DNA of 64,000 nt from an uncultured Ruminococcus sp. (lineage in GTDB: Bacteria > Bacillota > Clostridia > Oscillospirales > Acutalibacteraceae): NCBI GenBank assembly GCA_904393835.1, contig CAJFNC010000002.1, positions 62,001 to 126,000 of the forward strand, in the 5' to 3' direction. The position numbers and the translations under genes were made by a program. Positions 16,270 to 27,101 of this stretch are shown piece after piece (positions within the stretch are counted from its first letter, which is position 1; each line of letters opens with the position of its first letter). Under the pieces are notes generated by a model. It saw only the letters and a list, made by a program, of their open reading frames with translations, made no database searches and was not told where the DNA came from.

Positions 16270-17349
16270 ATGAGTCGTACGGCGTACTTGATTCTTGAAA
16301 ACGGTACTGTTTTTGAAGGCAAAGCCTTTGGTGCCGAAAAGGAGACGACGGGAGAACTTGTTTTTACAACAGCTATGACAGGTTATCTTGAAACACTCAC
16401 CGACCCCAGCTATTTCGGTCAGGTGGTTATTCAGACATTCCCTCTCATTGGAAATTACGGGGTAATTCCCGCCGATTTTGAAAGTGACGCCCCGTCGCTT
16501 AGAGGTTATATTGTTAGAGAATGGTGCCAAGTTCCCTCTAATTTCCGTTGTGAGGGTGATCTTGACACCTTTTTAAAAAATTCGGGAATCCCGGGAATTT
16601 GCGGAATAGATACACGTGCTCTTACAAGAATAGTAAGAGAATACGGTGTGCTCAACTGTAAAATCTCATATTCTGCCGATGTAACTGCGCAAGAGCTTGA
16701 GGAGATAAAAAACTACAGGGTAACAGACGCCGTAGAAAATACCACAACTGATGAAAAAAAGGAATTTAAAGCCGAAAGCGGCAAACTTGACGTTGTACTG
16801 ATGGATTTCGGCGCAAAGCACAACATTGGCAGAGAGCTTGTAAAAAGAGGCTGCAATGTAACGGTTGTTCCCGCGCACACAACGGCCGACGAAATTATCG
16901 CTATGAATCCCGACGGTATAATGCTTTCAAACGGTCCCGGAGACCCCGACGACAACAAGCAGATTATTGCAGAACTTAAAAAGCTCTGCGACCGAAAAAT
17001 TCCGATTTTCGGCATTTGTCTGGGACACCAGCTTCTTGCACTGTCGCAGGGCGCAAAAACAGAGAAGCTCAAGTACGGCCACAGAGGCGCAAACCAGCCG
17101 GCTAAAGAGCTTGCGACAGGCAGAGTTTATATCACCTCTCAAAACCACGGCTATGCGGTAGTAAGCGACAGTGTGCCGTCAAACGGCAAGGTGAGCTTTG
17201 TAAACGGTAACGATAACACATGTGAAGGCGTTGAATATACAAATATGCCCGCGTTTTCGGTACAGTTCCATCCCGAAGCTTGCGGCGGCCCGCAGGATAC
17301 GGCATTTTTATTTGACAGATTTATAAAACTTATGAATGATAACAAGTAA
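16270..17349 (+). CDS. carA: Carbamoyl phosphate synthase small subunit
   Basis: The 359-residue glutaminase subunit of carbamoyl phosphate synthetase, which releases ammonia from glutamine for CarB. The N-terminal CarA-specific domain (FEGKAFGAEKETTGELVF) is followed by a class I amidotransferase domain with the nucleophile elbow GICLGHQLL and the HPEA histidine/glutamate pair near the C-terminus. It begins 38 bases after the ANTAR gene and ends 47 bases before carB, so the ANTAR gene, carA and carB-dapF may share a transcript. Confidence 0.96.
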   Translation: MSRTAYLILENGTVFEGKAFGAEKETTGELVFTTAMTGYLETLTDPSYFGQVVIQTFPLIGNYGVIPADFESDAPSLRGYIVREWCQVPSNFRCEGDLDTFLKNSGIPGICGIDTRALTRIVREYGVLNCKISYSADVTAQELEEIKNYRVTDAVENTTTDEKKEFKAESGKLDVVLMDFGAKHNIGRELVKRGCNVTVVPAHTTADEIIAMNPDGIMLSNGPGDPDDNKQIIAELKKLCDRKIPIFGICLGHQLLALSQGAKTEKLKYGHRGANQPAKELATGRVYITSQNHGYAVVSDSVPSNGKVSFVNGNDNTCEGVEYTNMPAFSVQFHPEACGGPQDTAFLFDRFIKLMNDNK

Positions 17350-17396
17350 GAAGATAAATAAAGCGTAACTTAAATATTTTGATAAGGAATGATTTT

Positions 17397-20300
17397 ATGC
17401 CACTCAAAAAGGATATAAAAAGAGTTATGGTTATCGGTTCCGGTCCTATTGTTATCGGACAGGCTGCCGAGTTTGACTATGCAGGTACACAGGCTTGCCG
17501 CGCCCTTAAAGAGGAGGGACTTGAGGTAATTCTTGTAAACTCAAACCCCGCTACAATTATGACGGATAACGCTATGGCGGACAAAATTTATATTGAGCCG
17601 CTTACGCTTGAAACAGTAAAGAGAATCATCAAAAAAGAGCGCCCCGACAGCTTGCTTTCAACACTCGGCGGTCAGACAGGTCTTACACTTTCAATGCAGC
17701 TTGCAAAAGAGGGATTCCTTGACAAGTACGGCGTGCAGCTTCTCGGAGCGAACCCCGAAACAATCGACAAGGCAGAGGACAGGCAGTTGTTTAAGGATAC
17801 GATGATTTCAATTAATCAGCCGGTAATTCCCTCACTCGTTGTGAACGACGTTGAATCAGCCGTTAAGTTTGCCGAAGAAATCGGCTATCCCGTAATTATA
17901 CGTCCCGCGTTTACTCTCGGCGGTACAGGCGGCGGTATCGTAAACAATGAAAAAGAGCTCAGAGAAATTACTTCAAACGGACTTGAGCTTTCGCCTATTA
18001 CACAGGTGCTTGTTGAAAAATGTATCTCAGGCTGGAAAGAAATAGAATTTGAAGTTATGCGTGACAGCGACGGCAATGTAATCACTGTTTGTTCAATGGA
18101 AAACTTCGACCCGGTCGGCGTTCACACGGGAGACTCAATTGTAATTGCTCCTACCGTTACTCTTGCCGATAAGGAATACCAGATGCTCAGAAGCGCGGCT
18201 CTTAACATTATTTCCGCGCTTAAAGTAGAGGGCGGCTGTAACTGTCAGTTCGCTCTTAATCCGGAAACCTTTGAATATGCAGTAATCGAGGTTAACCCAC
18301 GTGTGTCTCGTTCATCCGCACTCGCTTCAAAGGCAACGGGTTACCCGATTGCGAAGGTTGCGGCAAAAATTGCAATCGGTTACACACTTAACGAAATCAA
18401 AAATGCCGTTACAGGTACAACATATGCCTGCTTTGAGCCGGCTCTTGACTATGTAGTTGTAAAATTCCCTAAATGGCCTTTTGATAAATTTGTTTACGCA
18501 AAGCGTACACTCGGTACCCAGATGAAGGCAACGGGTGAAGTTATGGCTATTGCGCCCACATTTGAACAGGCTATAATGAAAGCCGTAAGAGGCGCCGAAA
18601 TCTCGCACAACACACTCGACGACAAGGAATTTGCAGAGCTTTCAAACGCTTCGGTATATGACAGGCTCAGCGTCTGTGACGACAGAAGAATTTTCTGCGT
18701 ATATGAGGCTTTAAAGAGGGGTATCACCGTTGAACAAATTCACGAGATTACTCTTATTGACGAGTGGTTCCTCGAAAAGCTTAAGAATATCATTAAGGTT
18801 GAAAACGAGCTCAAAGACGGCGAGTTCACAAGAGAACTCTACATAAGAGCCAAAAATATGGGCTTCCTTGACAAAACAATTGAGAAAATCACAGGACAAA
18901 AGATAGAAAATCCGCTTGTTCCCGTGTATAAGATGGTTGATACCTGCGCCGCAGAGTTTGAGGCGGAAACTCCTTACTTCTATTCAACTTTTGACAAAGA
19001 GAACGAGGCTGAAGAGTTCATAAAAGAGCGTGCCGACGGCAAAAAAACGGTTATTGTATTCGGTTCCGGCCCTATCAGAATCGGTCAGGGTATCGAATTT
19101 GACTACGCTTCGGTTCACTGCGTATGGGCGCTTAAAAAGGCGGGTTACGACGTTGTAATCGTAAACAACAACCCGGAGACTGTATCAACAGACTTTGACA
19201 CTGCCGACAGACTTTACTTTGAACCGCTCACGGCAGAAGATGTTATGGGCATTATTAAAACAGAAAGGCCCTACGGCGTTGTAGTAGCATTCGGCGGACA
19301 GACAGCTATCAAGCTCACCAAGTTTTTGAGCGACAACAACGTAAACATTCTCGGTACTTCTTATGACGCTATTGATATGGCGGAGGACAGAGAGCGTTTT
19401 GATGAGCTTTTGGAGAAATACCACATCAAGCGTCCTAAGGGCGTCACTGTTATGACGACGGAAGAGGCTCTCTCCGTTGCAGAAAATATCGGCTATCCTG
19501 TACTTCTCCGTCCGTCCTACGTGCTCGGCGGTCAGAATATGATTATCGCCTTTAACGAGGCCGATGTTAAGGAGTATATGGCAATCATTCTCGCGCAAAA
19601 TATCGAAAACCCGATTCTCATAGATAAGTATCTTCAGGGTACAGAAATTGAAGTTGATGCAATCTGCGACGGCGAAGACATTCTTATTCCCGGCATTATG
19701 GAGCACATTGAGCGCGCGGGCGTTCACTCGGGCGACTCAATCGCAGTTTATCCCGCATGGAATATCTCCGATGAAATGACGCAGACAATAATCGAAAGCT
19801 CCAAAAACCTCGCAATTGAACTCAAAACAAAAGGTCTTGTAAACATTCAGTATCTAATCTACAAGGGCGAGCTATATGTAATCGAGGTAAATCCGCGTTC
19901 TTCAAGAACAATTCCTTATATAAGCAAGGTAACGGGTGTTCCGATGGTTGACCTTGCGACAAGAGCAATGTTAGGCGAAAAGCTCAAAGATATGGGCTAC
20001 GGCACGGGACTTTACAGAAAGAGCCCGTACATTGCGGTTAAAGTTCCCGTATTCAGCTTTGAAAAGCTGATAAACGTTGACAACCATCTCGGACCCGAGA
20101 TGAAGTCAACAGGTGAAGTTCTCGGTATTGCGGGTACGCTTGAAGAGGCACTTTACAAGGGACTTATCGCCGCAGGCTACAAGATGAAGAAAAAGGGCGG
20201 CGTGTTTATTACCGTTCGTAATTCCGATAAGGCTGAAATCGGTGAAATCGCAAAGAAATACTACGACCTCGGATTTACAATTTACGCTACCGAGGGTACG

Positions 20301-21449
20301 GCGGCAGTGCTTAAGAAATTCGGTATTGACGCTGTTACAGTCAAGAAAATTCACGAGTCAAAGACAAGCAATACGCTCACACTCATTGAGTCGGGCAAAA
20401 TACAGTATGTAATTTCAACATCAGCAAAGGGCAGAATTCCGACAAGAGATTCGGTAAAAATCCGCAGAAAAACTGTTGAAAGAAACATTCCCTGTCTTAC
20501 GTCACTCGATACTGCAAACGCGCTCGCAGACTGTCTGAAGAGTCACTACACACAGCACAGCACTGAGCTTATTGACATCAACCATATGAGGAAGGAGAAA
20601 GTTATGCTTAAATTCACAAAGATGCAGGGTATCGGAAACGACTACATCTATTTCAGCACTTTTGACCAGGAGATCAACAACCCCGAAGCGCTTGCTGTAA
20701 GACTTTCCGACAGACATTTCGGTATCGGCGGCGACGGCATAATTCTTGTATGCCCCTCAAAGGTTGCGGACGCAAAGATGAAAATGTACAACCGTGACGG
20801 TTCGGAGGGTAAAATGTGCGGCAATGGTATCCGCTGCGTCGGCAAGTTCCTATACGACCACGGTATGGTTGACTATAAAGAAAAGGACGAAATCACCATT
20901 GAAACACTCAGCGGTATTAAAAAGCTGAAAGCATTTACAACAAACGGTGAGGTTACACGTTTAAGAGTTGATATGGGCAAAGCAATTCTTGACCCTAAGG
21001 AAATTCCCGTTGCAATCGACAAAGATAAGGTTGTAAACGAGAAGGTTACAATCGGCGGCAAGGAATACAACATCACTTGTGTATCAATGGGTAACCCGCA
21101 CTGTGTTGTATTTATGGATGACATCGACAACCTTGACATAGAAAAGGTTGGCCCCGAATTTGAATTTGACAAGCTCTTCCCGGAAAGAGTTAATACGGAA
21201 TTTGTTACAGTTCTCGACGACCATACAATCAAGATGAGAGTATGGGAGAGAGGTTCGGGCGAAACCTGGGCTTGCGGTACAGGCGCGTGCGCCGTAGCAG
21301 TTGCTGCATGCGAAAACGGATTCTGTAAAAAAGGTGAGGATATTAAGGTTAAACTACTCGGCGGAGATCTTATTATTAACTACACCGACGAAACAGTATA
21401 TATGACCGGTAACGCGGAGAAAGTATTTGACGGAGAGGTTGAGGTGTAA
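17397..21449 (+). CDS. carB: Carbamoyl phosphate synthase large subunit fused in frame to diaminopimelate epimerase
   Basis: One uninterrupted frame of about 1350 codons. Residues 1 to about 1069 are a complete CarB: two ATP-grasp halves (first RPAFTLGGTGGG, second LRPSYVLGGQNM) and the C-terminal regulatory MGS-like domain ending SLDTANALADCLK. Without a stop it continues through a linker of about 20 residues (SHYTQHSTELIDINHM) into a full DapF. The two enzymes belong to unrelated pathways (carbamoyl phosphate for pyrimidine/arginine; L,L- to meso-diaminopimelate). A strong ribosome site with an ATG lies exactly at the DapF start, so independent DapF translation is also possible. The ATG at 17397 is preferred to the upstream TTG. 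Confidence 0.9.
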   Translation: MPLKKDIKRVMVIGSGPIVIGQAAEFDYAGTQACRALKEEGLEVILVNSNPATIMTDNAMADKIYIEPLTLETVKRIIKKERPDSLLSTLGGQTGLTLSMQLAKEGFLDKYGVQLLGANPETIDKAEDRQLFKDTMISINQPVIPSLVVNDVESAVKFAEEIGYPVIIRPAFTLGGTGGGIVNNEKELREITSNGLELSPITQVLVEKCISGWKEIEFEVMRDSDGNVITVCSMENFDPVGVHTGDSIVIAPTVTLADKEYQMLRSAALNIISALKVEGGCNCQFALNPETFEYAVIEVNPRVSRSSALASKATGYPIAKVAAKIAIGYTLNEIKNAVTGTTYACFEPALDYVVVKFPKWPFDKFVYAKRTLGTQMKATGEVMAIAPTFEQAIMKAVRGAEISHNTLDDKEFAELSNASVYDRLSVCDDRRIFCVYEALKRGITVEQIHEITLIDEWFLEKLKNIIKVENELKDGEFTRELYIRAKNMGFLDKTIEKITGQKIENPLVPVYKMVDTCAAEFEAETPYFYSTFDKENEAEEFIKERADGKKTVIVFGSGPIRIGQGIEFDYASVHCVWALKKAGYDVVIVNNNPETVSTDFDTADRLYFEPLTAEDVMGIIKTERPYGVVVAFGGQTAIKLTKFLSDNNVNILGTSYDAIDMAEDRERFDELLEKYHIKRPKGVTVMTTEEALSVAENIGYPVLLRPSYVLGGQNMIIAFNEADVKEYMAIILAQNIENPILIDKYLQGTEIEVDAICDGEDILIPGIMEHIERAGVHSGDSIAVYPAWNISDEMTQTIIESSKNLAIELKTKGLVNIQYLIYKGELYVIEVNPRSSRTIPYISKVTGVPMVDLATRAMLGEKLKDMGYGTGLYRKSPYIAVKVPVFSFEKLINVDNHLGPEMKSTGEVLGIAGTLEEALYKGLIAAGYKMKKKGGVFITVRNSDKAEIGEIAKKYYDLGFTIYATEGTAAVLKKFGIDAVTVKKIHESKTSNTLTLIESGKIQYVISTSAKGRIPTRDSVKIRRKTVERNIPCLTSLDTANALADCLKSHYTQHSTELIDINHMRKEKVMLKFTKMQGIGNDYIYFSTFDQEINNPEALAVRLSDRHFGIGGDGIILVCPSKVADAKMKMYNRDGSEGKMCGNGIRCVGKFLYDHGMVDYKEKDEITIETLSGIKKLKAFTTNGEVTRLRVDMGKAILDPKEIPVAIDKDKVVNEKVTIGGKEYNITCVSMGNPHCVVFMDDIDNLDIEKVGPEFEFDKLFPERVNTEFVTVLDDHTIKMRVWERGSGETWACGTGACAVAVAACENGFCKKGEDIKVKLLGGDLIINYTDETVYMTGNAEKVFDGEVEV
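20588..20606 (+). promoter_or_regulatory. Internal ribosome binding site for dapF
   Basis: GAGGAAGGAG followed by six bases and ATG (20604-20606), inside the carB-dapF frame and in the same phase. This is as strong as any start in the window and is positioned for translation of a stand-alone 281-residue DapF. Confidence 0.75.
20604..21449 (+). CDS. dapF: Diaminopimelate epimerase (domain or internally started protein)
   Basis: From the internal ATG the frame encodes a normal-length (281-residue) DapF, which interconverts L,L- and meso-diaminopimelate for lysine and peptidoglycan. Both catalytic cysteines are present: MCGNGIRC and WACGTGACAV. Other motifs include KMQGIGNDYIYF at the start and GNPHCVVF. 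It is in frame with carB and has no stop between them, so it may be made as the C-terminal domain of a fusion, as a separate protein from the internal start, or both. dapL, the enzyme that supplies its substrate, lies 1.7 kb downstream. Confidence 0.85.
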   Translation: MLKFTKMQGIGNDYIYFSTFDQEINNPEALAVRLSDRHFGIGGDGIILVCPSKVADAKMKMYNRDGSEGKMCGNGIRCVGKFLYDHGMVDYKEKDEITIETLSGIKKLKAFTTNGEVTRLRVDMGKAILDPKEIPVAIDKDKVVNEKVTIGGKEYNITCVSMGNPHCVVFMDDIDNLDIEKVGPEFEFDKLFPERVNTEFVTVLDDHTIKMRVWERGSGETWACGTGACAVAVAACENGFCKKGEDIKVKLLGGDLIINYTDETVYMTGNAEKVFDGEVEV

Positions 21450-23075
<1,626 letters not shown>

Positions 23076-23089
23076 TAAGATAATTTTTC

Positions 23090-23121
23090 AAGGGCGAACA
23101 AATTTTTGTTTGCCCTTGTTT
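23090..23121 (+). terminator. Hairpin between pyrG and dapL, weak terminator
   Basis: AAGGGCGAACAAA pairs with TTTGTTTGCCCTT (13 bp, one G-U) and is followed by only GTTTAGTTAA. The U-tract is poor, so it may attenuate rather than end transcription. Confidence 0.5.
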
Positions 23122-23144
23122 AGTTAATGAAAGGACTGTATTAG

Positions 23145-24332
23145 ATGAAGATAAATAAGAATTTTGATAATCTTGTACCCAACTATCTTTTTGCCGACGT
23201 TGCAAAAAAGACTAACGAATATATGAAAGCTCACCCCGATAAAAAGGTAATTAAACTCGGAATCGGCGACGTTACATTGCCGCTTGCACCTGTTGTTGTC
23301 GAGGCAATGAAAAAGGGCGCCGAAGACCTTGCTCACAAGGAAACTTTCAAGGGCTATCCCGACTATGAGGGTTACGAGTTTCTCAGAGAGGCTATCTCAA
23401 ACTACTACAAGAGCTTCGGCGTTAAAGTTTCGGCAAACGAAATTTTTGTTTCTGACGGCGCAAAGTCAGACTGCGGCAATATCGGCGATATTTTTGACAA
23501 GGATAACGTTGTGCTTGTTACAGACCCGGTTTATCCCGTATATGTTGACTCAAACATTATGGCAGGCAGAAAGATTATCTACGCCGCTTCTACTGAGGAA
23601 AACGGCTTTGCAGCTCTTCCCGACGAGAATGTAAAGGCAGACATCATCTATCTCTGCTCGCCCAATAATCCCACAGGCTCGGCTTACACATACGACCAGC
23701 TTAAAATGTGGGTTGACTACGCAAACAAGAATGACGCCGTAATTCTCTATGACTCGGCTTACGAGGCGTTTATTACAGAGGATTTGCCGCGTTCTATCTT
23801 TGCAGTTGAGGGCGCAAGAACCTGCGCAATCGAGATGTGCTCACTTTCTAAGACAGCAGGCTTTACAGGCACACGCTGCGGTTACACGGTTATCCCCAGA
23901 GAGCTTGAGCGTGACGGTCATAACATCTATGCTACATGGTACCGCCGTCAGGCTACAAAGTTCAACGGCGTATCATGGCCCGTACAGTGCGCTGCTGCCG
24001 CTGTATTCAGTGAAGAGGGTCAGCGCCAAATTAAAGAGAACATCTCTTACTATCAGGAAAACGCAAAGATTATCTCTTCTGCGCTCGACGAGCTCGGAAT
24101 TTACTACACGGGCGGCAAAAACTCACCTTATGTTTGGCTCAAGTGTCCCAACGGTATGGGCAGCTGGGAGTTCTTTGATCTCCTTTTAAACAAAGCTAAC
24201 GTTGTGGGCACTCCTGGCGAGGGCTTCGGCGAAAACGGCGCAGGATACTTCCGCCTTACATCTTTCGGCGACAGAGAAAATACAATTGAAGCTGTTGAAA
24301 GAATAAAAAAACTGCTTTCTGACTTAAAATAA
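23145..24332 (+). CDS. dapL: LL-diaminopimelate aminotransferase
   Basis: A 395-residue fold-type I PLP aminotransferase of the DapL family, which converts tetrahydrodipicolinate directly to LL-diaminopimelate and bypasses the succinylase/acetylase steps. The DapL hallmarks are LGIGDVTLPLAP near the N-terminus, GYPDYEGYEFLREAI, FVSDGAKSDCGNI and the PLP-lysine segment SLSKTAGFTGTRCG. Its product is the substrate of the DapF encoded upstream, so the cluster carries two consecutive steps of this route. Confidence 0.95.
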   Translation: MKINKNFDNLVPNYLFADVAKKTNEYMKAHPDKKVIKLGIGDVTLPLAPVVVEAMKKGAEDLAHKETFKGYPDYEGYEFLREAISNYYKSFGVKVSANEIFVSDGAKSDCGNIGDIFDKDNVVLVTDPVYPVYVDSNIMAGRKIIYAASTEENGFAALPDENVKADIIYLCSPNNPTGSAYTYDQLKMWVDYANKNDAVILYDSAYEAFITEDLPRSIFAVEGARTCAIEMCSLSKTAGFTGTRCGYTVIPRELERDGHNIYATWYRRQATKFNGVSWPVQCAAAAVFSEEGQRQIKENISYYQENAKIISSALDELGIYYTGGKNSPYVWLKCPNGMGSWEFFDLLLNKANVVGTPGEGFGENGAGYFRLTSFGDRENTIEAVERIKKLLSDLK

Positions 24333-24367
24333 TCCTAAAAGTTTTTTTGAATATTTTTCATTGAATT

Positions 24368-24397
24368 AATCCGCATCCCCGTGATGCGGATTTTTTT
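24368..24397 (+). terminator. Terminator after dapL
   Basis: AATCCGCATC pairs with GATGCGGATT, followed by a run of seven T. Confidence 0.9.
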
Positions 24398-24401
24398 GCA
24401 A

Positions 24402-24426
24402 TAAAAAAGGGACGGATTGCCGTCCC
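24402..24426 (-). terminator. Terminator for ychF-anti-sigma operon
   Basis: GGGACGG pairs with CCGTCCC. On the minus strand it is followed by TTTTTTATT, just beyond the stop of the minus-strand anti-sigma-like gene. Confidence 0.85.
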
Positions 24427-24434
24427 TAAAATCT

Positions 24435-24782
24435 TTAACTGCCGAATGTGTTTTTGATTAAATTCTGAGCTGTTTCGATAAAGTTATATGTGCCGTAGTT
24501 TGCGTAGGATAAAAACGCAAGCCCCGCGCATATCAGTCCGGCAAACAGCAAAAGTATAAACAGCCGCAAAAACACGTGATTCTTTTTGCGGCGTGTGTAC
24601 CTGATACTGTCTGCGTCAAATTCTTTGTCAAAATTATCATCGTACATACCGTTTGCGTATTGAACGCGACAGGAGGGACATTCGCTTAAATGTTCCTCTA
24701 CCACTTGAATACTGCGTTTGCTCAGCTTTTTACGCGTATAAAGCGGCAGTAAATCGAGAATGACATCACAGTCATATTTCAT
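24435..24782 (-). CDS. Putative anti-sigma factor, zinc-finger (zf-HC2) membrane protein
   Basis: A 115-residue protein with an N-terminal zf-HC2 zinc-binding anti-sigma domain (CDVILDLLPLY then EEHLSECPSC, the H-x3-C-x2-C motif) and one membrane helix at about 72-93, leaving about 20 residues outside the cell. Such proteins hold ECF sigma factors at the membrane. No sigma factor gene is adjacent. The gene lies 18 bases downstream of ychF on the same strand and probably rides on its transcript. Whether it still binds a sigma factor is unknown. Confidence 0.75.
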   Translation of the reverse strand: MKYDCDVILDLLPLYTRKKLSKRSIQVVEEHLSECPSCRVQYANGMYDDNFDKEFDADSIRYTRRKKNHVFLRLFILLLFAGLICAGLAFLSYANYGTYNFIETAQNLIKNTFGS

Positions 24783-24800
24783 AAAATCAGAGCTCCGAAA

Positions 24801-25895
24801 TTATACGTTAAATCTGAATAAAACGACGTCGCCGTCCTTCATTACATAGTCCTTGCCCTCGCTGCGAACAAGGCCTTTTTCTTTTGCGGCAGTCATACTT
24901 CCGCAGGCAACAAGATCTTCAAAGGCAATAACTTCGGCTCTGATAAAGCCTCTTTCAAAGTCTGAGTGAATTTTGCCTGCCGCCTGAGGAGCCTTGGTGC
25001 CCTTTTTAATTGTCCAGGCTCTTACCTCTTGCTTACCTGCGGTAAGGTACGAGATAAGTCCCAAAAGCGCGTAACATTCCTTGATAAGGCGGTCAAGACC
25101 GCTCTCTTCAAGTCCCATATCGGCAAGGAACATTTCCTTTTCTTCCTTGTCCATTTCAACGATTTCCTCTTCAATCTGAGCGCAAATCGGAAGAACGCCC
25201 GCATGTTCCTCTTCGGCAATTTTGCAGACCGCTTTGTATCCCTCATTGTTTTCAATTCCGTTTGAAAAATCCTCGTCGCTCATATTTGCGGCATAAATTA
25301 CGGGCTTGTTTGTGAGCAGAGCCACTTCGGAAAGCAGTGCTTTTTCGTCCTCGTCGCACTCAACGCTTCTGGCGGGCTTGCCCTGTTCCAAAGCGGCAAG
25401 CACACGCTCGTAAAAGTCAAGGTCTTTTTGATATTTTTTGTCGCCCTTGAGCATTTTTTTCGTTTTGTCAATTCTGCGTTCCATCATTTCAACGTCAGAC
25501 AAAATCAGCTCAAGATTTATTGTTTCAATATCCCTTTTGGGGTCAATGCTGCCCTCGACGTGAATAATGTCGGCGTTTTCAAAACAGCGCACAACGTGCA
25601 CAATTGCGTCACATTCCCTGATGTTTGAAAGGAACTTGTTGCCGAGTCCCTCACCTTTTGACGCGCCTTTGACAAGGCCTGCAATATCAACAAATTCAAT
25701 TGTAGCGGGTGTATATTTGTCGGGGTCGTACATTTCGGCAAGCTTGTCCAAACGCTTGTCGGGAACTGCGACAACGCCCACGTTCGGTTCGATTGTGCAG
25801 AACGGATAGTTTGCGCTTTGTGCGCCTGCGTCGGTAATTGCGTTAAATAATGTGCTTTTTCCTACATTAGGTAATCCAACTATTCCTAATTTCAT
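24801..25895 (-). CDS. ychF: Obg-family GTPase/ATPase YchF
   Basis: A 364-residue translation-associated P-loop protein of the Obg family that prefers ATP. The P-loop GLPNVGKSTLFNAITDAG is at the N-terminus. The usual guanine-specificity NKxD is NMSDED, as expected for YchF. The C-terminal TGS domain (WTIKKGTKAPQAAGKIHSDFERGFIRAEV) is complete. It acts on ribosomes and in stress responses in other bacteria. Confidence 0.96.
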   Translation of the reverse strand: MKLGIVGLPNVGKSTLFNAITDAGAQSANYPFCTIEPNVGVVAVPDKRLDKLAEMYDPDKYTPATIEFVDIAGLVKGASKGEGLGNKFLSNIRECDAIVHVVRCFENADIIHVEGSIDPKRDIETINLELILSDVEMMERRIDKTKKMLKGDKKYQKDLDFYERVLAALEQGKPARSVECDEDEKALLSEVALLTNKPVIYAANMSDEDFSNGIENNEGYKAVCKIAEEEHAGVLPICAQIEEEIVEMDKEEKEMFLADMGLEESGLDRLIKECYALLGLISYLTAGKQEVRAWTIKKGTKAPQAAGKIHSDFERGFIRAEVIAFEDLVACGSMTAAKEKGLVRSEGKDYVMKDGDVVLFRFNV

Positions 25896-26019
25896 AAGTA
25901 AATCTCCTCAAAATATATTAGCAATCACTTGCCTAATCATCTTTAATGTTGTATTATATTTACAATAAGTTATTATAGCACATATTACTGTTATTCTCAA
26001 CAGGAAAGGAAATATTATT

Positions 26020-26406
26020 ATGAGTGAAAAAATAATTTCAAAAACAATAAAAGTAGAAGAAGAAAACCTTGCTTGCGCAATGGGCAGCGGCAGTCTTATG
26101 GTTTTGGCTACTCCCGCGGTTGTAGCGCTTATGGAAAACGCGGCGGCAGAGCTTGCTCAAAATGAGCTTGCAAACGATGAACTCACCACAGTAGGTACAA
26201 TGATTGCAATTGACCACACAAGTCCCACCCCTTTGGGCGCCGACGTAACCGCAACCGCAAAGCTTGTGGAAACAGACGGCAGAACGTTTCAGTTTGAAGT
26301 TTGGGCAGAGGATAAAAAGGGAATTATTTCAAAGGGCAAGCACACAAGAGTGAGCGTAAAAGCTGAAAAATTTCAAAAGAAAGCGGACGGTAAGTTCGAT
26401 GAATAA
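26020..26406 (+). CDS. Hotdog-fold thioesterase, FlK-like
   Basis: A 128-residue hotdog-fold protein resembling fluoroacetyl-CoA thioesterase (FlK) relatives. The core MVLATPAVVALMENAA and the strand TTVGTMIAIDHTSPTPLGADV are the recognisable family segments. Members hydrolyse acyl-CoA thioesters, but the substrate of housekeeping versions in clostridia is unknown. GGAAAGGAA lies upstream of the ATG. Its last eight bases overlap the following HAD phosphatase, so the two are translationally coupled. Confidence 0.85.
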   Translation: MSEKIISKTIKVEEENLACAMGSGSLMVLATPAVVALMENAAAELAQNELANDELTTVGTMIAIDHTSPTPLGADVTATAKLVETDGRTFQFEVWAEDKKGIISKGKHTRVSVKAEKFQKKADGKFDE

Positions 26407-27058
26407 GTATAAATATATTCTTTTTGACCTTGACGGTACAATAAGCGAAAGCGCCGGCGGTATAAGGCAGTCGCTTGAATACGCAATAAAGCAGATGGGC
26501 AAGCCGTTGCCGAATCTTGACGACTATACCGTGTATATAGGTCCTCCGCTTATTGACACTTTCCTTAATCTCTGCAAATTTACTAAGGAAGAGAGTAAAC
26601 AGGGCGTAGAGCTGTACCGCAGATATTACAATGAAAAGGGCAAATATGTCAACAAGATGTACGACGGCATTGACAATGTATTAAGAACCCTTAAGAGCTC
26701 CGACGTGAAAATTGCCGTGTGCTCGTCAAAATACGAAAAATTCGCCGAAGAAATAATTGAGATTTTAAAGCTCAGGGAATATTTTGACGCTGTTTGCGGT
26801 TCAACCCTTGACGGAAGCCGAAAGGATAAAAAGGATTTGATTCCATACGCGGTAAGGTCGCTCGGAGGCGATTTTGAGGCGGAAAAAAAGAGTGTTGTTA
26901 TGCTTGGCGACACCTATTTTGACGCAAGGGGAGCAAGGCTCTGCGGCGTTGACTTTGTCGGCGTTGAGTACGGCTACGGAACGGTAGAACAGATGAAAGC
27001 AGAGGGTGCGGAGGTTTTTGCCAAAACACCTGCGGATATTATAGGATTATTAAAGTAA
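26399..27058 (+). CDS. HAD-family hydrolase (phosphoglycolate phosphatase-like)
   Basis: A 219-residue HAD phosphatase with the cap domain of the Gph/PGP group. Motif I is FDLDGTISES (DxDGT with the nucleophile Asp), motif II is CSSK, and motif III/IV is KSVVMLGDTYFDARGAR. Likely substrates are small phosphoesters such as phosphoglycolate or nucleotides. It overlaps the thioesterase by eight bases. Confidence 0.88.
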   Translation: MNKYKYILFDLDGTISESAGGIRQSLEYAIKQMGKPLPNLDDYTVYIGPPLIDTFLNLCKFTKEESKQGVELYRRYYNEKGKYVNKMYDGIDNVLRTLKSSDVKIAVCSSKYEKFAEEIIEILKLREYFDAVCGSTLDGSRKDKKDLIPYAVRSLGGDFEAEKKSVVMLGDTYFDARGARLCGVDFVGVEYGYGTVEQMKAEGAEVFAKTPADIIGLLK

Positions 27059-27101
27059 TACGGGCAAAATCTCCGTCATATAATTTAACGGAGGTTTTGA
27101 A

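Noticed and set aside
19185-19727. Long antisense ORFs opposite carB, gltB, argS and other genes
   Set aside because: They are shadows of strongly coding genes; none has a ribosome site or family pattern.
23076-23144. A riboswitch (lysine type) upstream of dapL
   Set aside because: The gap is only 69 bases and holds a simple hairpin; a lysine riboswitch needs about 170 bases.
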